From positions 1 to 64,000 of the forward strand of contig JADMIJ010000008.1 in NCBI GenBank assembly GCA_015478655.1: 64,000 bases of DNA, in the 5' to 3' direction. The stretch comes from Acidimicrobiales bacterium. GTDB lineage: Bacteria > Actinomycetota > Acidimicrobiia > Acidimicrobiales > RAAP-2. The position numbers were made by a program, and so were the translations under genes. A model generated the notes under the pieces. That model saw only the letters and a program-made list of their open reading frames with translations, was not told the origin of the DNA and did no database searches. Of the stretch, positions 1-8,133 are shown one piece after another (position 1 is the stretch's first letter; every line of letters starts with the position of its first letter).

Positions 1-136
1 GTCGTTGTCAGATCTGCTCTATCGCATCACCTCCAACTGTCTGGACGCACGAATTTTCGAGGCTAGGCAGACGCCAGGCGATCATGGCGGCAATCGCCGC
101 CGCCCGTCCCTCGTATGGCGTGCTCGGGCGCGGATG

Positions 137-1405
137 TCAGTTGCCGAAGTTCCAGCTGCCTCCGCCCTCGTAGCGGTGGAGGATGTTCTTGGCCATGAGG
201 ATCTTGTGCACCTCGTCAGGCCCGTCGGCCAGGCGCAGCACCCTGGCCGTGAGATACATCTGGGCCAGGGGTAGGTCATTGCTCACACCCGCCCCGCCCC
301 ACACCTGGATGGCGCGATCGACGACCCGGTGATACGCGGCCGGGACGAAGACCTTGATGGCCGAGATGGCGGTCCGGACGTCAGGGTCACCGTTGGCCAC
401 CTTCTCGGCGGCATTGATCGTCATCAGGCGGGCGGACTGCACATCCATGTAGCTCTCGGCGATGAACCCCTGGATGAACTGTTTGTCCTTCAGCAGGCCG
501 CCGTGCACCTGGCGGACCAGCGACCGCTCGACCATCAGGTCGAAGGCGCGCCACATCTGGCCCACGGAATTCATGCAGTGGTAGACGCGGCCCGCCCCGA
601 GCCGGTCCTGGGCGGCCTGGTGGCCCTGGCCTACCAGGCCCAGGGTGTTCTCGACTGGTACCCGGACGTTCTCATATTTGATCTCGCAGTGGTCGGAGGT
701 GGCGTGGCCGAAGATGCCAATGCCCCGGATGATGTTCACGCCGGCAGTGTCGGTCGGGACGATGATCTGGGTCATCCGGCCCGGGGCACCGAGCTCGCCG
801 GTGGGGTCGTTGGCCCGGCACATCACGATGAAGAAGTTGGCGTCGATGCCGTTGGATGTGAACCATTTGTGCCCGTTGATGACCCAGTCGTCGCCGTCGC
901 GGACGGCCTCGGTCTCGATGGAGCGCGGATCGGATCCCGCATGGTCCGGTTCGGTCATGGAGAATCCCGACTCCATGGTCCCGTCGATGAGGGGGAGCAG
1001 CCACTTCTTCTTCTGTTCCTCGGTGCCGTACTTGACCAGGATGGTGGCATTGCCCGAGTTGGGGGCGGCGATGCCGAACAGGGTGGCCGCGCCCACCGCA
1101 TAAGCCAGGATCTCGTACATGTAGGCCAAGGCCAGAAAGTCCAGTCCCATCCCGCCGTATTCCTTGGGCAGGTGGGGGGCCCACAGCCCCGCTTCGTTCA
1201 CCTTGGCCTTGATCTCCTCGCGCAACTCGGCGCTCTTCCGCCGGCCGGCATCGCGCTCGTCGTCGGTCAGGTCGGCCCCGCGCCGAGATCGCCAGAGCAC
1301 TTCCTCATTAGGCAGCACCTCGGCGTTGATGAAGTCGGCGACCTTCCGGCGCAGGGCATTGATGTCGGGATCCAAGTTGGGTATCGGGGTTACGTTGATG
1401 GCCAT
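137..1405 (-). CDS. acyl-CoA dehydrogenase, ACAD10/11-like
   Basis: A 422-residue flavoprotein of the acyl-CoA dehydrogenase family, expected to oxidise an acyl-CoA at the alpha-beta bond and pass electrons to ETF. The N-terminal helical domain, the middle beta domain (FSMTEPDHAGSDP, then GHKWFTSNG) and the C-terminal helical domain (QVWGGAGVSNDLPLAQMY) are all present. Near the C-terminus the sequence LRLADGPDEVH is typical of the ACAD10/11 branch. There Asp-Gly stands where medium-chain enzymes have the catalytic Glu-Gly. The ATG is preceded by a good AAGGAG ribosome site, so the start is secure. The substrate cannot be told from sequence. It stands alone, separated by about 230 bases from the glycosyltransferase downstream on the same strand. 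Confidence 0.93.
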   Translation of the reverse strand: MAINVTPIPNLDPDINALRRKVADFINAEVLPNEEVLWRSRRGADLTDDERDAGRRKSAELREEIKAKVNEAGLWAPHLPKEYGGMGLDFLALAYMYEILAYAVGAATLFGIAAPNSGNATILVKYGTEEQKKKWLLPLIDGTMESGFSMTEPDHAGSDPRSIETEAVRDGDDWVINGHKWFTSNGIDANFFIVMCRANDPTGELGAPGRMTQIIVPTDTAGVNIIRGIGIFGHATSDHCEIKYENVRVPVENTLGLVGQGHQAAQDRLGAGRVYHCMNSVGQMWRAFDLMVERSLVRQVHGGLLKDKQFIQGFIAESYMDVQSARLMTINAAEKVANGDPDVRTAISAIKVFVPAAYHRVVDRAIQVWGGAGVSNDLPLAQMYLTARVLRLADGPDEVHKILMAKNILHRYEGGGSWNFGN

Positions 1406-1634
1406 GGGGGGTCTCCTTGTCGGGCGACGGCGAGGGCGGTGCGGGCCGCCCTCTCTTCATCATGGCCCACCTGACGTGACGAGGGCCCAACGGCTCCGTC
1501 CGAAGGCCGTGAGCAGTGCAAATCCGGCCGATCCGCCTTCCGGATCTTGCAGGATGGCCGGCCATGCCACCGCCTTCGGCTTGTCTCGCAACCCGGGCGG
1601 TCGCTTCACCGGCCCTGCGGACCCGAAGCTCCCG

Positions 1635-4046
1635 TCAACTCGTCCTGGCGGTGAGGTCGTAGAGGGTCACGCCGTTGACGGTCTTGGCGGTGAAGTGGGA
1701 GCTGACCAATGACGAGATCTCCGAGGAATGCGACGTGGTGGACCGACCGCCGCCGCCGAATCCGCCGCCACCGAGTCCACCACCACCACCTATGTAGTAG
1801 TGGATCTTTCCCTCGGCCACGTACTTCTCGAACTGGGCCAGGGTCGGGGTGGGATCGCTGCCGTTGAAGCCACCGATGGCCATGACCGGATCACCGGTGG
1901 CCAGCTGATAGCCCGAGGCCGAGTTCGAACCGGTGGTGGCCGCCACCCAGGTGTACTTGGAGGCGTCCGCGCTGAGGAGGGCCGACAGCTGCTTGCCCGG
2001 GGTCGACCCATTGAGGAGGCCGCCAGCGGCAGTGCCGCCGGGTGCTCGTCCGCCACCGAATCTCCCAGCACCACCGGGCACTTGTCCGCCACCGACTCGC
2101 CCGGCACCACCGGGCACTTGTCCGCCGCCGAATGGCGCGGCTCCTCCGGGATTCTGGCCGCCACCCAGCCCTCCGTTGGCGCCGCGCCCGAGAAAGCCGG
2201 GGGGGATCCTGAGTCCACTGGGCAGTTTGGCTCCGTTGGGCAGCGTGAAGCCGGGTGGCAGGTTGATACCTTTGCCGGCGCCTCTGAACCCGCCGGCCCC
2301 GCCGAACCCGCCCCGACCACCGAACCCGAATCCCCGCCCCCCTTGGATTGGCGGACCGGCCGAGGGAATGGCCCCACTGTTCGGTGTGGCCGCGGTGGTG
2401 AGCGAGTAGGCAGCCGGCGCCGCCATGACCGAGACGATGCCGAATCCGACGAGTCCGGTAGCCAGCAGCCCGCGGGCCCGGGGCATCAGGGCGATGCCGA
2501 TGCCTGCCACCACGCCGAGCGCCAGGATCACCCATCGCAGGGCGGGGTACCACCCGGGGCTCCAACCGAGGATGACGAAGGCCCAGGCGATGCTGGCGAC
2601 GATGGCCGCGGCCAGGGCCAATCTCGGGAAGACCTCACGACGGCGCTTCCAGAGCGTGAAACCTCCCATGCCGACCAGTGCACCGATGGCCGGGGCCAGC
2701 ACGATCGTGTAGTAGGGGTGGATGATCCCGTGGGCGAAGCTGAGGACGGCTCCGGTGAGCAGGAGCCACCCGCCGAACAGCAGCATCCCGGCCCGCACCC
2801 GATCCGTGCGGGGGGCCCGACGGGTCAGCCACAGCACGGCCACCAGCCCGATGAGCGCACCGGGGATGAGCCATGAGATCTGACCGCCCATCTCGGAGAG
2901 GAACAGTCGGTTCCATCCGGTGGGACCCCACATGCTTCCCGCCCCGCCACCGCCGAGCGCTCCACCCCCGACACTGCCCGTCTCGTTGCCGGTGAGGCGG
3001 CCGAATCCGTTGTAGCCGAAGATGAGGTTGAGCAGGTTGTTGTCGGTCGATCCGCCGATGTAGGGGCGATCGGCGGCGGGCGTGAGCTGGACGGCGGCCA
3101 CCCACCACCCGCCGGCGACGGTCAGGGCCAGCCCGGAGTAGGCGACCTGGACGACTCGCCGTCCCAGCTTGGGTGGCCCGGCCAGGAGATAGACCAGGGC
3201 CAGGACGGGCATCAGGATGATCGCCTGCAGCATCTTGGTGATGAAGCCGAAGCCGACGAGCGTCCCGGCCAGCACCATCCACCGGGTGCGGCCACCTTCG
3301 ACGGCGCGGATGGTGGCGTAGGCCGCGCCGGTGAGGAGCAGGGTCAGCAGCGCGTCGGGGTTGTTGAACCGGAACATGAGCACGGCCACCGGCGTCAAGG
3401 CGGTCACGGCGCCGGCCAGAAGGGCCGCTCCGGGCGAGAACCACCTGCGCACGGTCACGAAGAGCAGGCCGACCGTGGCCACACCCTCGAGGGCCTGAGG
3501 CACCAGGATGCTCCAGGCGTTGACGCCGAACAACCGGGCGGAGATCTCCATGACCCAGAGCGAGGCCGGCGGTTTGTCGACGGTGATGAAGTTCGACGCA
3601 TCGGACGACCCGAAGAAGAAGGCCTTCCAGCTCTTGGTTCCGGCCTGGACGGCCGCGGAGTAGAAGCTGTTGCCCCACCCGGACTGACCGAGACCCCAGA
3701 TATAGAGGAACCCGGTGCCGAACAGCAGGACCAGCAGAGCGGGGCGGGCCCAGGCCGGGTCCTGGGGCCGGCCCCGGACCGCTCGTGCGAGCCGACCGGA
3801 CGGAGAGGTCGGGCCGGGTGGATCGGTGGGGGAGGCGTACGACGTCGTGCTCTCGGCGACGACCTCGGGGTGTACACCACCGATCCCGCGTCCATCCGGA
3901 GCCCAACCGGATGGGGCACGAACGGCGGGAATCGGGTCGACGACCGTCGTACCCGTAAGCGGTAGGGCCGGCACGCCCCGGTCTGTGGTCAGACCAGCCG
4001 GTGCGGCGACCGAGTCGAAGTCATCGGCGGAATGGTCGTTGGTCAT
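1635..4046 (-). CDS. GT39 (ArnT/PMT-like) membrane glycosyltransferase with Gly-rich loop
   Basis: An 803-residue polytopic membrane protein of the ArnT/PMT family, which moves a sugar from a polyprenyl-phosphate donor to an envelope acceptor. A cytoplasmic Pro/Ser-rich N-terminus of about 100 residues precedes the first membrane helix (PALLVLLFGTGFLYIWGLG). The loop motif TVDKPPASLWVME (around residues 155-167) is typical of GT39. A dozen hydrophobic segments follow. Then comes a very Gly-rich stretch with 12-residue repeats (GGGQVPGGAGRV type), and a C-terminal globular part. The ATG at 4046 overlaps the upstream stop as ATGA and has a GAGGAAG ribosome site. The frame stays open to 4724, but that part is only the shadow of the upstream gene. 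It is probably co-transcribed with the GT2-GtrA gene, which would supply the lipid-linked sugar. Confidence 0.9.
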   Translation of the reverse strand: MTNDHSADDFDSVAAPAGLTTDRGVPALPLTGTTVVDPIPAVRAPSGWAPDGRGIGGVHPEVVAESTTSYASPTDPPGPTSPSGRLARAVRGRPQDPAWARPALLVLLFGTGFLYIWGLGQSGWGNSFYSAAVQAGTKSWKAFFFGSSDASNFITVDKPPASLWVMEISARLFGVNAWSILVPQALEGVATVGLLFVTVRRWFSPGAALLAGAVTALTPVAVLMFRFNNPDALLTLLLTGAAYATIRAVEGGRTRWMVLAGTLVGFGFITKMLQAIILMPVLALVYLLAGPPKLGRRVVQVAYSGLALTVAGGWWVAAVQLTPAADRPYIGGSTDNNLLNLIFGYNGFGRLTGNETGSVGGGALGGGGAGSMWGPTGWNRLFLSEMGGQISWLIPGALIGLVAVLWLTRRAPRTDRVRAGMLLFGGWLLLTGAVLSFAHGIIHPYYTIVLAPAIGALVGMGGFTLWKRRREVFPRLALAAAIVASIAWAFVILGWSPGWYPALRWVILALGVVAGIGIALMPRARGLLATGLVGFGIVSVMAAPAAYSLTTAATPNSGAIPSAGPPIQGGRGFGFGGRGGFGGAGGFRGAGKGINLPPGFTLPNGAKLPSGLRIPPGFLGRGANGGLGGGQNPGGAAPFGGGQVPGGAGRVGGGQVPGGAGRFGGGRAPGGTAAGGLLNGSTPGKQLSALLSADASKYTWVAATTGSNSASGYQLATGDPVMAIGGFNGSDPTPTLAQFEKYVAEGKIHYYIGGGGGLGGGGFGGGGRSTTSHSSEISSLVSSHFTAKTVNGVTLYDLTARTS
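2068..2126 (-). repeat. tandem 36-bp repeat coding for Gly-rich loop
   Basis: A 23-base block (starting gcaccaccgggcacttgt on the plus strand) occurs identically at 2068-2090 and 2104-2126, a 36-base period. It encodes the 12-residue repeat GGGQVPGGAG(R) in the Gly-rich extracytoplasmic part of the GT39 protein. More degenerate copies lie on either side. Copy number could vary by slippage. Confidence 0.7.
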
Positions 4047-5449
4047 GATGGCTTCCTCATCATCTGGGTGGGCACTCCCTGGTGGTCGGTTGGAGCCGGC
4101 GCATCTGCCACAGGCGCCGTTAGGGTCCGGAAAGCGGGTCGGAATACCCAGGTGCGGAGGATGCCGAAGCGGATGGCGGCACCACCGAGGTTGGCGACGG
4201 TCACCGCCAACAGTTGGGGGAGGAGCGCCCTCAGTCCGGCGGCCCGGGTAAGGGCCAGTGCACCCGTGGTCAATGCCAGGCTGATTCCGAGCAGGGCGGC
4301 GGCGGTCCCCCAACGATGCCGGCGATCGAGGCCATGACGGGCGGTGACCGCCAATCCGCGGTGGGCCGCAGTATTGCCGAGGCTGCACATGGCGATAGCC
4401 AGCGTGTTGGCCGCAAAGGCGCCCAGTGCGGGCTCGAGGGCGGCGAACAGCCCGACGTAGGCAAGCGTGCTGACGGCACCGACCCCCGCGAACCGGAAGA
4501 GCTCGTCGGCGGAGATCTGGGGATCGGGATCGCCAGTGGCACCGGAACCGGTACCCGAACCATCTACCCCCGGATTGATACGCGGAGAGCATCGGCCAAT
4601 GGACGTCGAGCCGGCATGGTCGGTCGGGGCGGCCTCGCTCCTTCTGGGTGACCCGACGGTGGCCGGCGGAGGGGCCGGCTGCCGCGCGGCGCGCCGCCTG
4701 GCGGTGGGACCGAGCAAGCGCCACACCCCGTGCAAGTCCGTCAAGGCAGTGGTGAGCACCTCAACACGCGAATCAGTGTCGTCGACCCAGTCGACCGGGA
4801 CCTCGTGGATGCGGAGCCCGACGCGCTGGGCCGTCACCAAGAGCTCGGTATCGAAGAACCACTCGTTGTCCTCCACCAGAGGGAGAAGCTCGGCGGCCGC
4901 GTTGCGGCGCAGGGCCTTGAAGCCGCATTGGGCATCGGTGCAATCACTTCGAAGGGCTGATCGAAGCAGGAGGTTGTAGCTACGCGAGATGAGCTCCCGT
5001 CGAGCTCCTCGGACCACGTGGGCGCCCGGCGCCAGTCGGGTCCCGATGGCCACGTCGCTGTGGCCCGAGAGCAACGGTGCGACCAACGGCAGCAACGCGT
5101 CCAGGCCGGTGGACAGGTCGACGTCCATGTAGGACACCACGGTGGCGGTACTCTCCGACCACGCGGCGCGCAAGGCCCGACCCCGCCCCTTCTGGTCCAG
5201 ATGGAGGACTCGCACGCCCGGTTGAGTGGCGGCGAGGTCGTCGGCGATCTCCGAGGTTCCGTCGGTGCTGGCGTTGTCGGCGATGGTGATGGACGTGACG
5301 AACGGGAAGGACGAATCGAGGTAGGTGCGGAGGGCCGTGATGCTCGCAGCCAGCTGTTGGGACTCGTTGTAGACGGGGACCACGATGTCCACATCCAAGG
5401 TCGTCTGAGTCCAGTCGCCATCGACTTGGGCCAGTTGGGTGACGCTCAT
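4043..5449 (-). CDS. GT2 glycosyltransferase fused to GtrA-like membrane domain
   Basis: A 468-residue two-part protein. Residues of about 15-250 are a GT-A fold family 2 glycosyltransferase of the dolichyl/polyprenyl-phosphate sugar synthase type: VVPVYNESQQL, then the metal-binding DVDLSTG and QCGFKALRR. A Pro/Ser-rich linker follows. The last 150 residues or so form a GtrA-like domain with four hydrophobic segments (FRFAGVGAVSTLAYVGLFAAL onward), proposed to flip polyprenyl-P-sugar. It would make and present the donor for the GT39 enzyme just downstream (ATGA overlap). The start at 5449 lacks a strong ribosome site, so another start is possible. A PhoP-like box lies 45 bases upstream. Confidence 0.88.
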   Translation of the reverse strand: MSVTQLAQVDGDWTQTTLDVDIVVPVYNESQQLAASITALRTYLDSSFPFVTSITIADNASTDGTSEIADDLAATQPGVRVLHLDQKGRGRALRAAWSESTATVVSYMDVDLSTGLDALLPLVAPLLSGHSDVAIGTRLAPGAHVVRGARRELISRSYNLLLRSALRSDCTDAQCGFKALRRNAAAELLPLVEDNEWFFDTELLVTAQRVGLRIHEVPVDWVDDTDSRVEVLTTALTDLHGVWRLLGPTARRRAARQPAPPPATVGSPRRSEAAPTDHAGSTSIGRCSPRINPGVDGSGTGSGATGDPDPQISADELFRFAGVGAVSTLAYVGLFAALEPALGAFAANTLAIAMCSLGNTAAHRGLAVTARHGLDRRHRWGTAAALLGISLALTTGALALTRAAGLRALLPQLLAVTVANLGGAAIRFGILRTWVFRPAFRTLTAPVADAPAPTDHQGVPTQMMRKPS

Positions 5450-5493
5450 GGCGCTGACTGTGCCGGTTGAGAATCGGTTTGAAATGAGACCCA

Positions 5494-5511
5494 GCTGTGA
5501 GCCGGATGAGA
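5494..5511 (-). promoter_or_regulatory. PhoP-box-like direct repeat before GT2-GtrA gene
   Basis: GCTGTGA GCCG GATGAGA: the first 7-mer matches the half-site in front of the response-regulator gene exactly, including the next four bases, and the second 7-mer matches at 5 of 7. The 7-4-7 spacing is that of the M. tuberculosis PhoP box (TCACAGC repeats). Regulation of the two glycosyltransferase genes by the adjacent response regulator is inferred. Confidence 0.5.
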
Positions 5512-5613
5512 ATGTGGGCGACGAGGCGAGCGCTACCGGCTCGCGACTGCCATCCAGCCTGCACTTCCGCTCGCAATCCGGCTTGCTCTCACCAGTGGCA
5601 GTGCTGGCCCTGC

Positions 5614-7155
5614 TCAAGTCGGCGGAGCCGAATGGCCGGTCCCTGGGTAGTCCGGTTCCACATCCACGGCGGGGGGAGCCGTGGGCAGGTGCACGGTGAA
5701 GGTGGTGCCCGCACCGGGTCGGCTCTCGGCGGACACGCGGCCACCGTGATTGGCCACGATGGCACTGACGATGGACAGTCCGAGTCCGGCGCCACCGTGC
5801 ACCCGCGACCGGCTCGGGTCGGAGCGGTAGAACCGCTCGAAGATGTGCTCGGCCTCCTCTGGCTCCATGCCCGGACCGGTGTCGGCGATGGTGATGACCG
5901 CCCCACTCTCCTCCTTGGCCACGTCGACCCGGGCTGACGTGCCAGCCGGCGTGTGGGCGCGCACGTTCCCCAACAGGTTGTCCACGACCTGCCGCAGGCT
6001 GGTGGCATCCCCGATGATCTCGATCGGCTCGGAGGCTTCGAACCGCAGGGGCCATGCCGGGCCGACGGCAGCGGCCGTCTTGACGGCTTCGGCGCACAGC
6101 GCCACCAGGTCCACAGAACGTTGCTCCATCGGCCGCCCTTCGTCCAGCCGGGCCAGGAGCAGCAGATCGGCAACCAGGTGCTCCATCCGGTCCGTCTCCG
6201 TTCGTATTCCGTCCATCACCCGCCCGAGGTCCTCCGTGTGCTCGGAAGCGCCGCGCCCGAACAGCTCGGCATAGGCGGAGACGGCGGCGATCGGGGTACG
6301 GAGTTCGTGCGAAGCGTCGGCCACGAACCGCCTGAGTCGTTGTTCCGACGCCTGGAGACGGCGTTCGGAGGACACACGGGCACTGAAGGCGGCTTCGATG
6401 CGCGAGAGCATCACGTTGAGGGTGCGGGCCAGGCGGCCCACCTCGGTCGAGTCGTTCTCACCGGGGACCCGCTGGGTGAGGTCGCCGGCGGCGATGGACT
6501 CTGCTGACCGCTCCATATCGCGCAGCGGACGGAGTCCGACGCGGACCAGCCAGAAGCCGCCGAGGACGGCCAGGACCACCGCGCCGCCTGTCACGGCCAG
6601 CTCGATGAGCAGAAGTTGGTGCAGGGTGCTGCCGGTGTCGCTCAAGGGTTGGGCGACGATGAGCAGGTCGCCGTCCTTCAGCGTGGAGGCGCGCACCCGA
6701 AAGGAGGGCCCACCGTTCTGGGTGGCCGGCGCCGTGAAGTATGCGACCTGGGCGCCGTCAGGGGCCGTCGAGAACCCGGTGATGGTCGTGGGCAGGCGCG
6801 GCGTGTAGGCCTTGCCGTCCAGGTAGGCCGGGCAGCTCTGCGAGTTGACCACCGCACCCTTCGGAGACCGCACTTCGACCGCGCCGAACTGGAAGGCGTT
6901 GGAAGGCCGGCCGGCGTCCTCGGGCGCGGGAGGGACTGCACCGCCTCCGCCCGGCCCGAACGGACCGGCGCCGCAAAACAGTGGCCTCCCGCTGTTGAGC
7001 TGGTGCTCATTGGCCTGGTGGTAGACGTCGAGCTGCTGGTCCACCCGTTGGTACAAGAACGACTGCAATGCGGAGTAGGTGGCCACGTCGGCGATCACCA
7101 GCGCCGCCAGGGCGATGACGCCGATGGCCACCAGAAGACGGGTCCGAAGCGACAT
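5614..7155 (-). CDS. sensor histidine kinase, PhoR-like
   Basis: A 513-residue membrane sensor kinase. Membrane helix 1 is at about residues 7-27, the extracytoplasmic sensor domain at about 30-178, and membrane helix 2 at about 180-207, with a HAMP domain after it. The HisKA box is ADASHELRTPIAAVSAYAE, with the phosphorylated His at residue 283. The ATPase domain follows with the N box (VVDNLLGNVRAHT), DTGPGME and GAGLGLSIV. The sensor domain is rich in Gly and Pro and has two cysteines (around residues 61 and 108) that might form a disulfide. The start lies 3 bases after the response-regulator stop, so the two are one transcription unit. The stimulus is unknown. Confidence 0.95.
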   Translation of the reverse strand: MSLRTRLLVAIGVIALAALVIADVATYSALQSFLYQRVDQQLDVYHQANEHQLNSGRPLFCGAGPFGPGGGGAVPPAPEDAGRPSNAFQFGAVEVRSPKGAVVNSQSCPAYLDGKAYTPRLPTTITGFSTAPDGAQVAYFTAPATQNGGPSFRVRASTLKDGDLLIVAQPLSDTGSTLHQLLLIELAVTGGAVVLAVLGGFWLVRVGLRPLRDMERSAESIAAGDLTQRVPGENDSTEVGRLARTLNVMLSRIEAAFSARVSSERRLQASEQRLRRFVADASHELRTPIAAVSAYAELFGRGASEHTEDLGRVMDGIRTETDRMEHLVADLLLLARLDEGRPMEQRSVDLVALCAEAVKTAAAVGPAWPLRFEASEPIEIIGDATSLRQVVDNLLGNVRAHTPAGTSARVDVAKEESGAVITIADTGPGMEPEEAEHIFERFYRSDPSRSRVHGGAGLGLSIVSAIVANHGGRVSAESRPGAGTTFTVHLPTAPPAVDVEPDYPGTGHSAPPT

Positions 7156-7158
7156 CCC

Positions 7159-7860
7159 TCAATCCGCAGACGGCTCACGGAGGGCGTAGCCCACCAGGCG
7201 CACAGTGTGGATGACGGGGGGACCCGCCGCCTCGAGCTTCTTGCGCAGGTAGCTGACGTAGGTCTCGACCACGTTGCCGTCCCCGCCGAAGTCGTAGTGC
7301 CACACGTGGTCGAGGATCTGGGACTTGGACAGCACATGGCGGGGATTGAGGAGGAAGAACCGGAGCAGGTTGAACTCGGTGGCGGTCAACGAGATGGACT
7401 GGCCGGCCCGGGTCACCTCATGGGCGTTCTCGTCCATCTCGATGTCGGCGAACCGGAGGATGCCCTCATCCTCGGGTTCGCTCCCGATGCGCCGCAGGAT
7501 GGCGTGCACTCGGGCCACCACCTCAGCCAGGGCGAACGGCTTGGTCACGTAGTCGTCGCCGCCGACGGTGAGTCCGGCCACCTTGTCGTCGACCCCATCC
7601 CGGGCGGTCAGGAAGAGGATGGGCACCCGGAGCCCGTCGGCCCGCAGCCTTCGGGTGACCTCCAGGCCGTCCAGGTCCGGCAGCATCACGTCGAGGACGA
7701 TGAGATCGGGAGGAGTCTCCTGGGCGGCGGCGAGGGCCAGACGCCCGTTGACCGCCTCGTCGACCCCGAACCCCTCATAGCGGAGCGAGGTGGCCACGGC
7801 GTCGACGATGGAGGGCTCGTCATCGACGACCAGGATGCGCTGGCTTCGGGTGGGCTCCAC
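7159..7860 (-). CDS. OmpR/PhoB-family response regulator, PhoP-like
   Basis: A 233-residue DNA-binding response regulator. The receiver domain holds the acidic pair (VVDDEPS), phospho-acceptor Asp57 (IVLDVMLP), Thr in FLTARD and Lys in YVTKPF. The C-terminal winged helix (SLTATEFNLLRFFLLNP, then LDHVWHYDFGGDGNVVETYV) is close to mycobacterial PhoP as I know it (ILDHVWRYDFGGDVNVVESYV). It is the first gene of the unit and pairs with the kinase 3 bases downstream. Repeats matching the PhoP box lie 98-157 bases upstream of its start, so autoregulation is likely. The ribosome site is GGAGGAG before the ATG. I avoid the symbol phoP because the true orthologue cannot be proved here. Confidence 0.95.
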   Translation of the reverse strand: MEPTRSQRILVVDDEPSIVDAVATSLRYEGFGVDEAVNGRLALAAAQETPPDLIVLDVMLPDLDGLEVTRRLRADGLRVPILFLTARDGVDDKVAGLTVGGDDYVTKPFALAEVVARVHAILRRIGSEPEDEGILRFADIEMDENAHEVTRAGQSISLTATEFNLLRFFLLNPRHVLSKSQILDHVWHYDFGGDGNVVETYVSYLRKKLEAAGPPVIHTVRLVGYALREPSAD

Positions 7861-7957
7861 GTTGCTCCTCCTCCTGGGCTGGGCATGGCATCCACCTGCG
7901 GTTTACCGGTGGATGCCACCAGCATCGCGCCGGGGTGTGCATCCCGGGTGTGACTCA

Positions 7958-7975
7958 GCTGTGAGCCGGCTGTGA
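7958..7975. promoter_or_regulatory. PhoP-box-like direct repeat (site 1)
   Basis: GCTGTGAGCCGGCTGTGA: two identical 7-mers GCTGTGA separated by four bases. Read on the other strand this is TCACAGC-N4-TCACAGC, the direct repeat known for M. tuberculosis PhoP. It lies in the 273-base divergent region between the response-regulator gene and the redox operon, 98 bases from the regulator start. Confidence 0.72.
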
Positions 7976-7999
7976 GGGAGCGTCGGACGAAATTTCGAT

Positions 8000-8017
8000 T
8001 CACAGGAAGGTCACAGC
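8000..8017. promoter_or_regulatory. PhoP-box-like direct repeat (site 2)
   Basis: TCACAGGAAGGTCACAGC: a second 7-4-7 direct repeat, 13 of 14 half-site bases matching, in the opposite orientation to site 1 and 24 bases from it. It sits 117 bases before the start of the Ser/Thr-rich gene that heads the redox operon. The divergent arrangement suggests one site per promoter. Confidence 0.7.
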
Positions 8018-8133
8018 GGGGATGACGCTGACTCTGTTGGCCCGTGTGTGCAATGACCGTCACGAGAGGGCGGCGATGAAGTCCCGCCCGATGAGACGGA
8101 TTCTTGACCGGCATCCCAGCGAAAGGTGATGAC

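Noticed and set aside
1-136. Short open frames at the left edge
   Set aside because: No ribosome site or recognisable protein. I treat these bases as intergenic DNA beyond the acyl-CoA dehydrogenase stop.
329-1474. Long open frame on the plus strand opposite the acyl-CoA dehydrogenase
   Set aside because: Composition is Gly/His/Asp-rich with no family motif. It is the antisense of a clear gene, as is common at this G+C content. The same holds for long open frames opposite ileS, the FGGY kinase and the FadD-like ligase.
4047-4724. N-terminal extension of the GT39 gene
   Set aside because: The sequence is Arg/Pro/Gly-rich and overlaps the GT2-GtrA gene. The ATG at 4046 has a ribosome site and a normal 4-base overlap.
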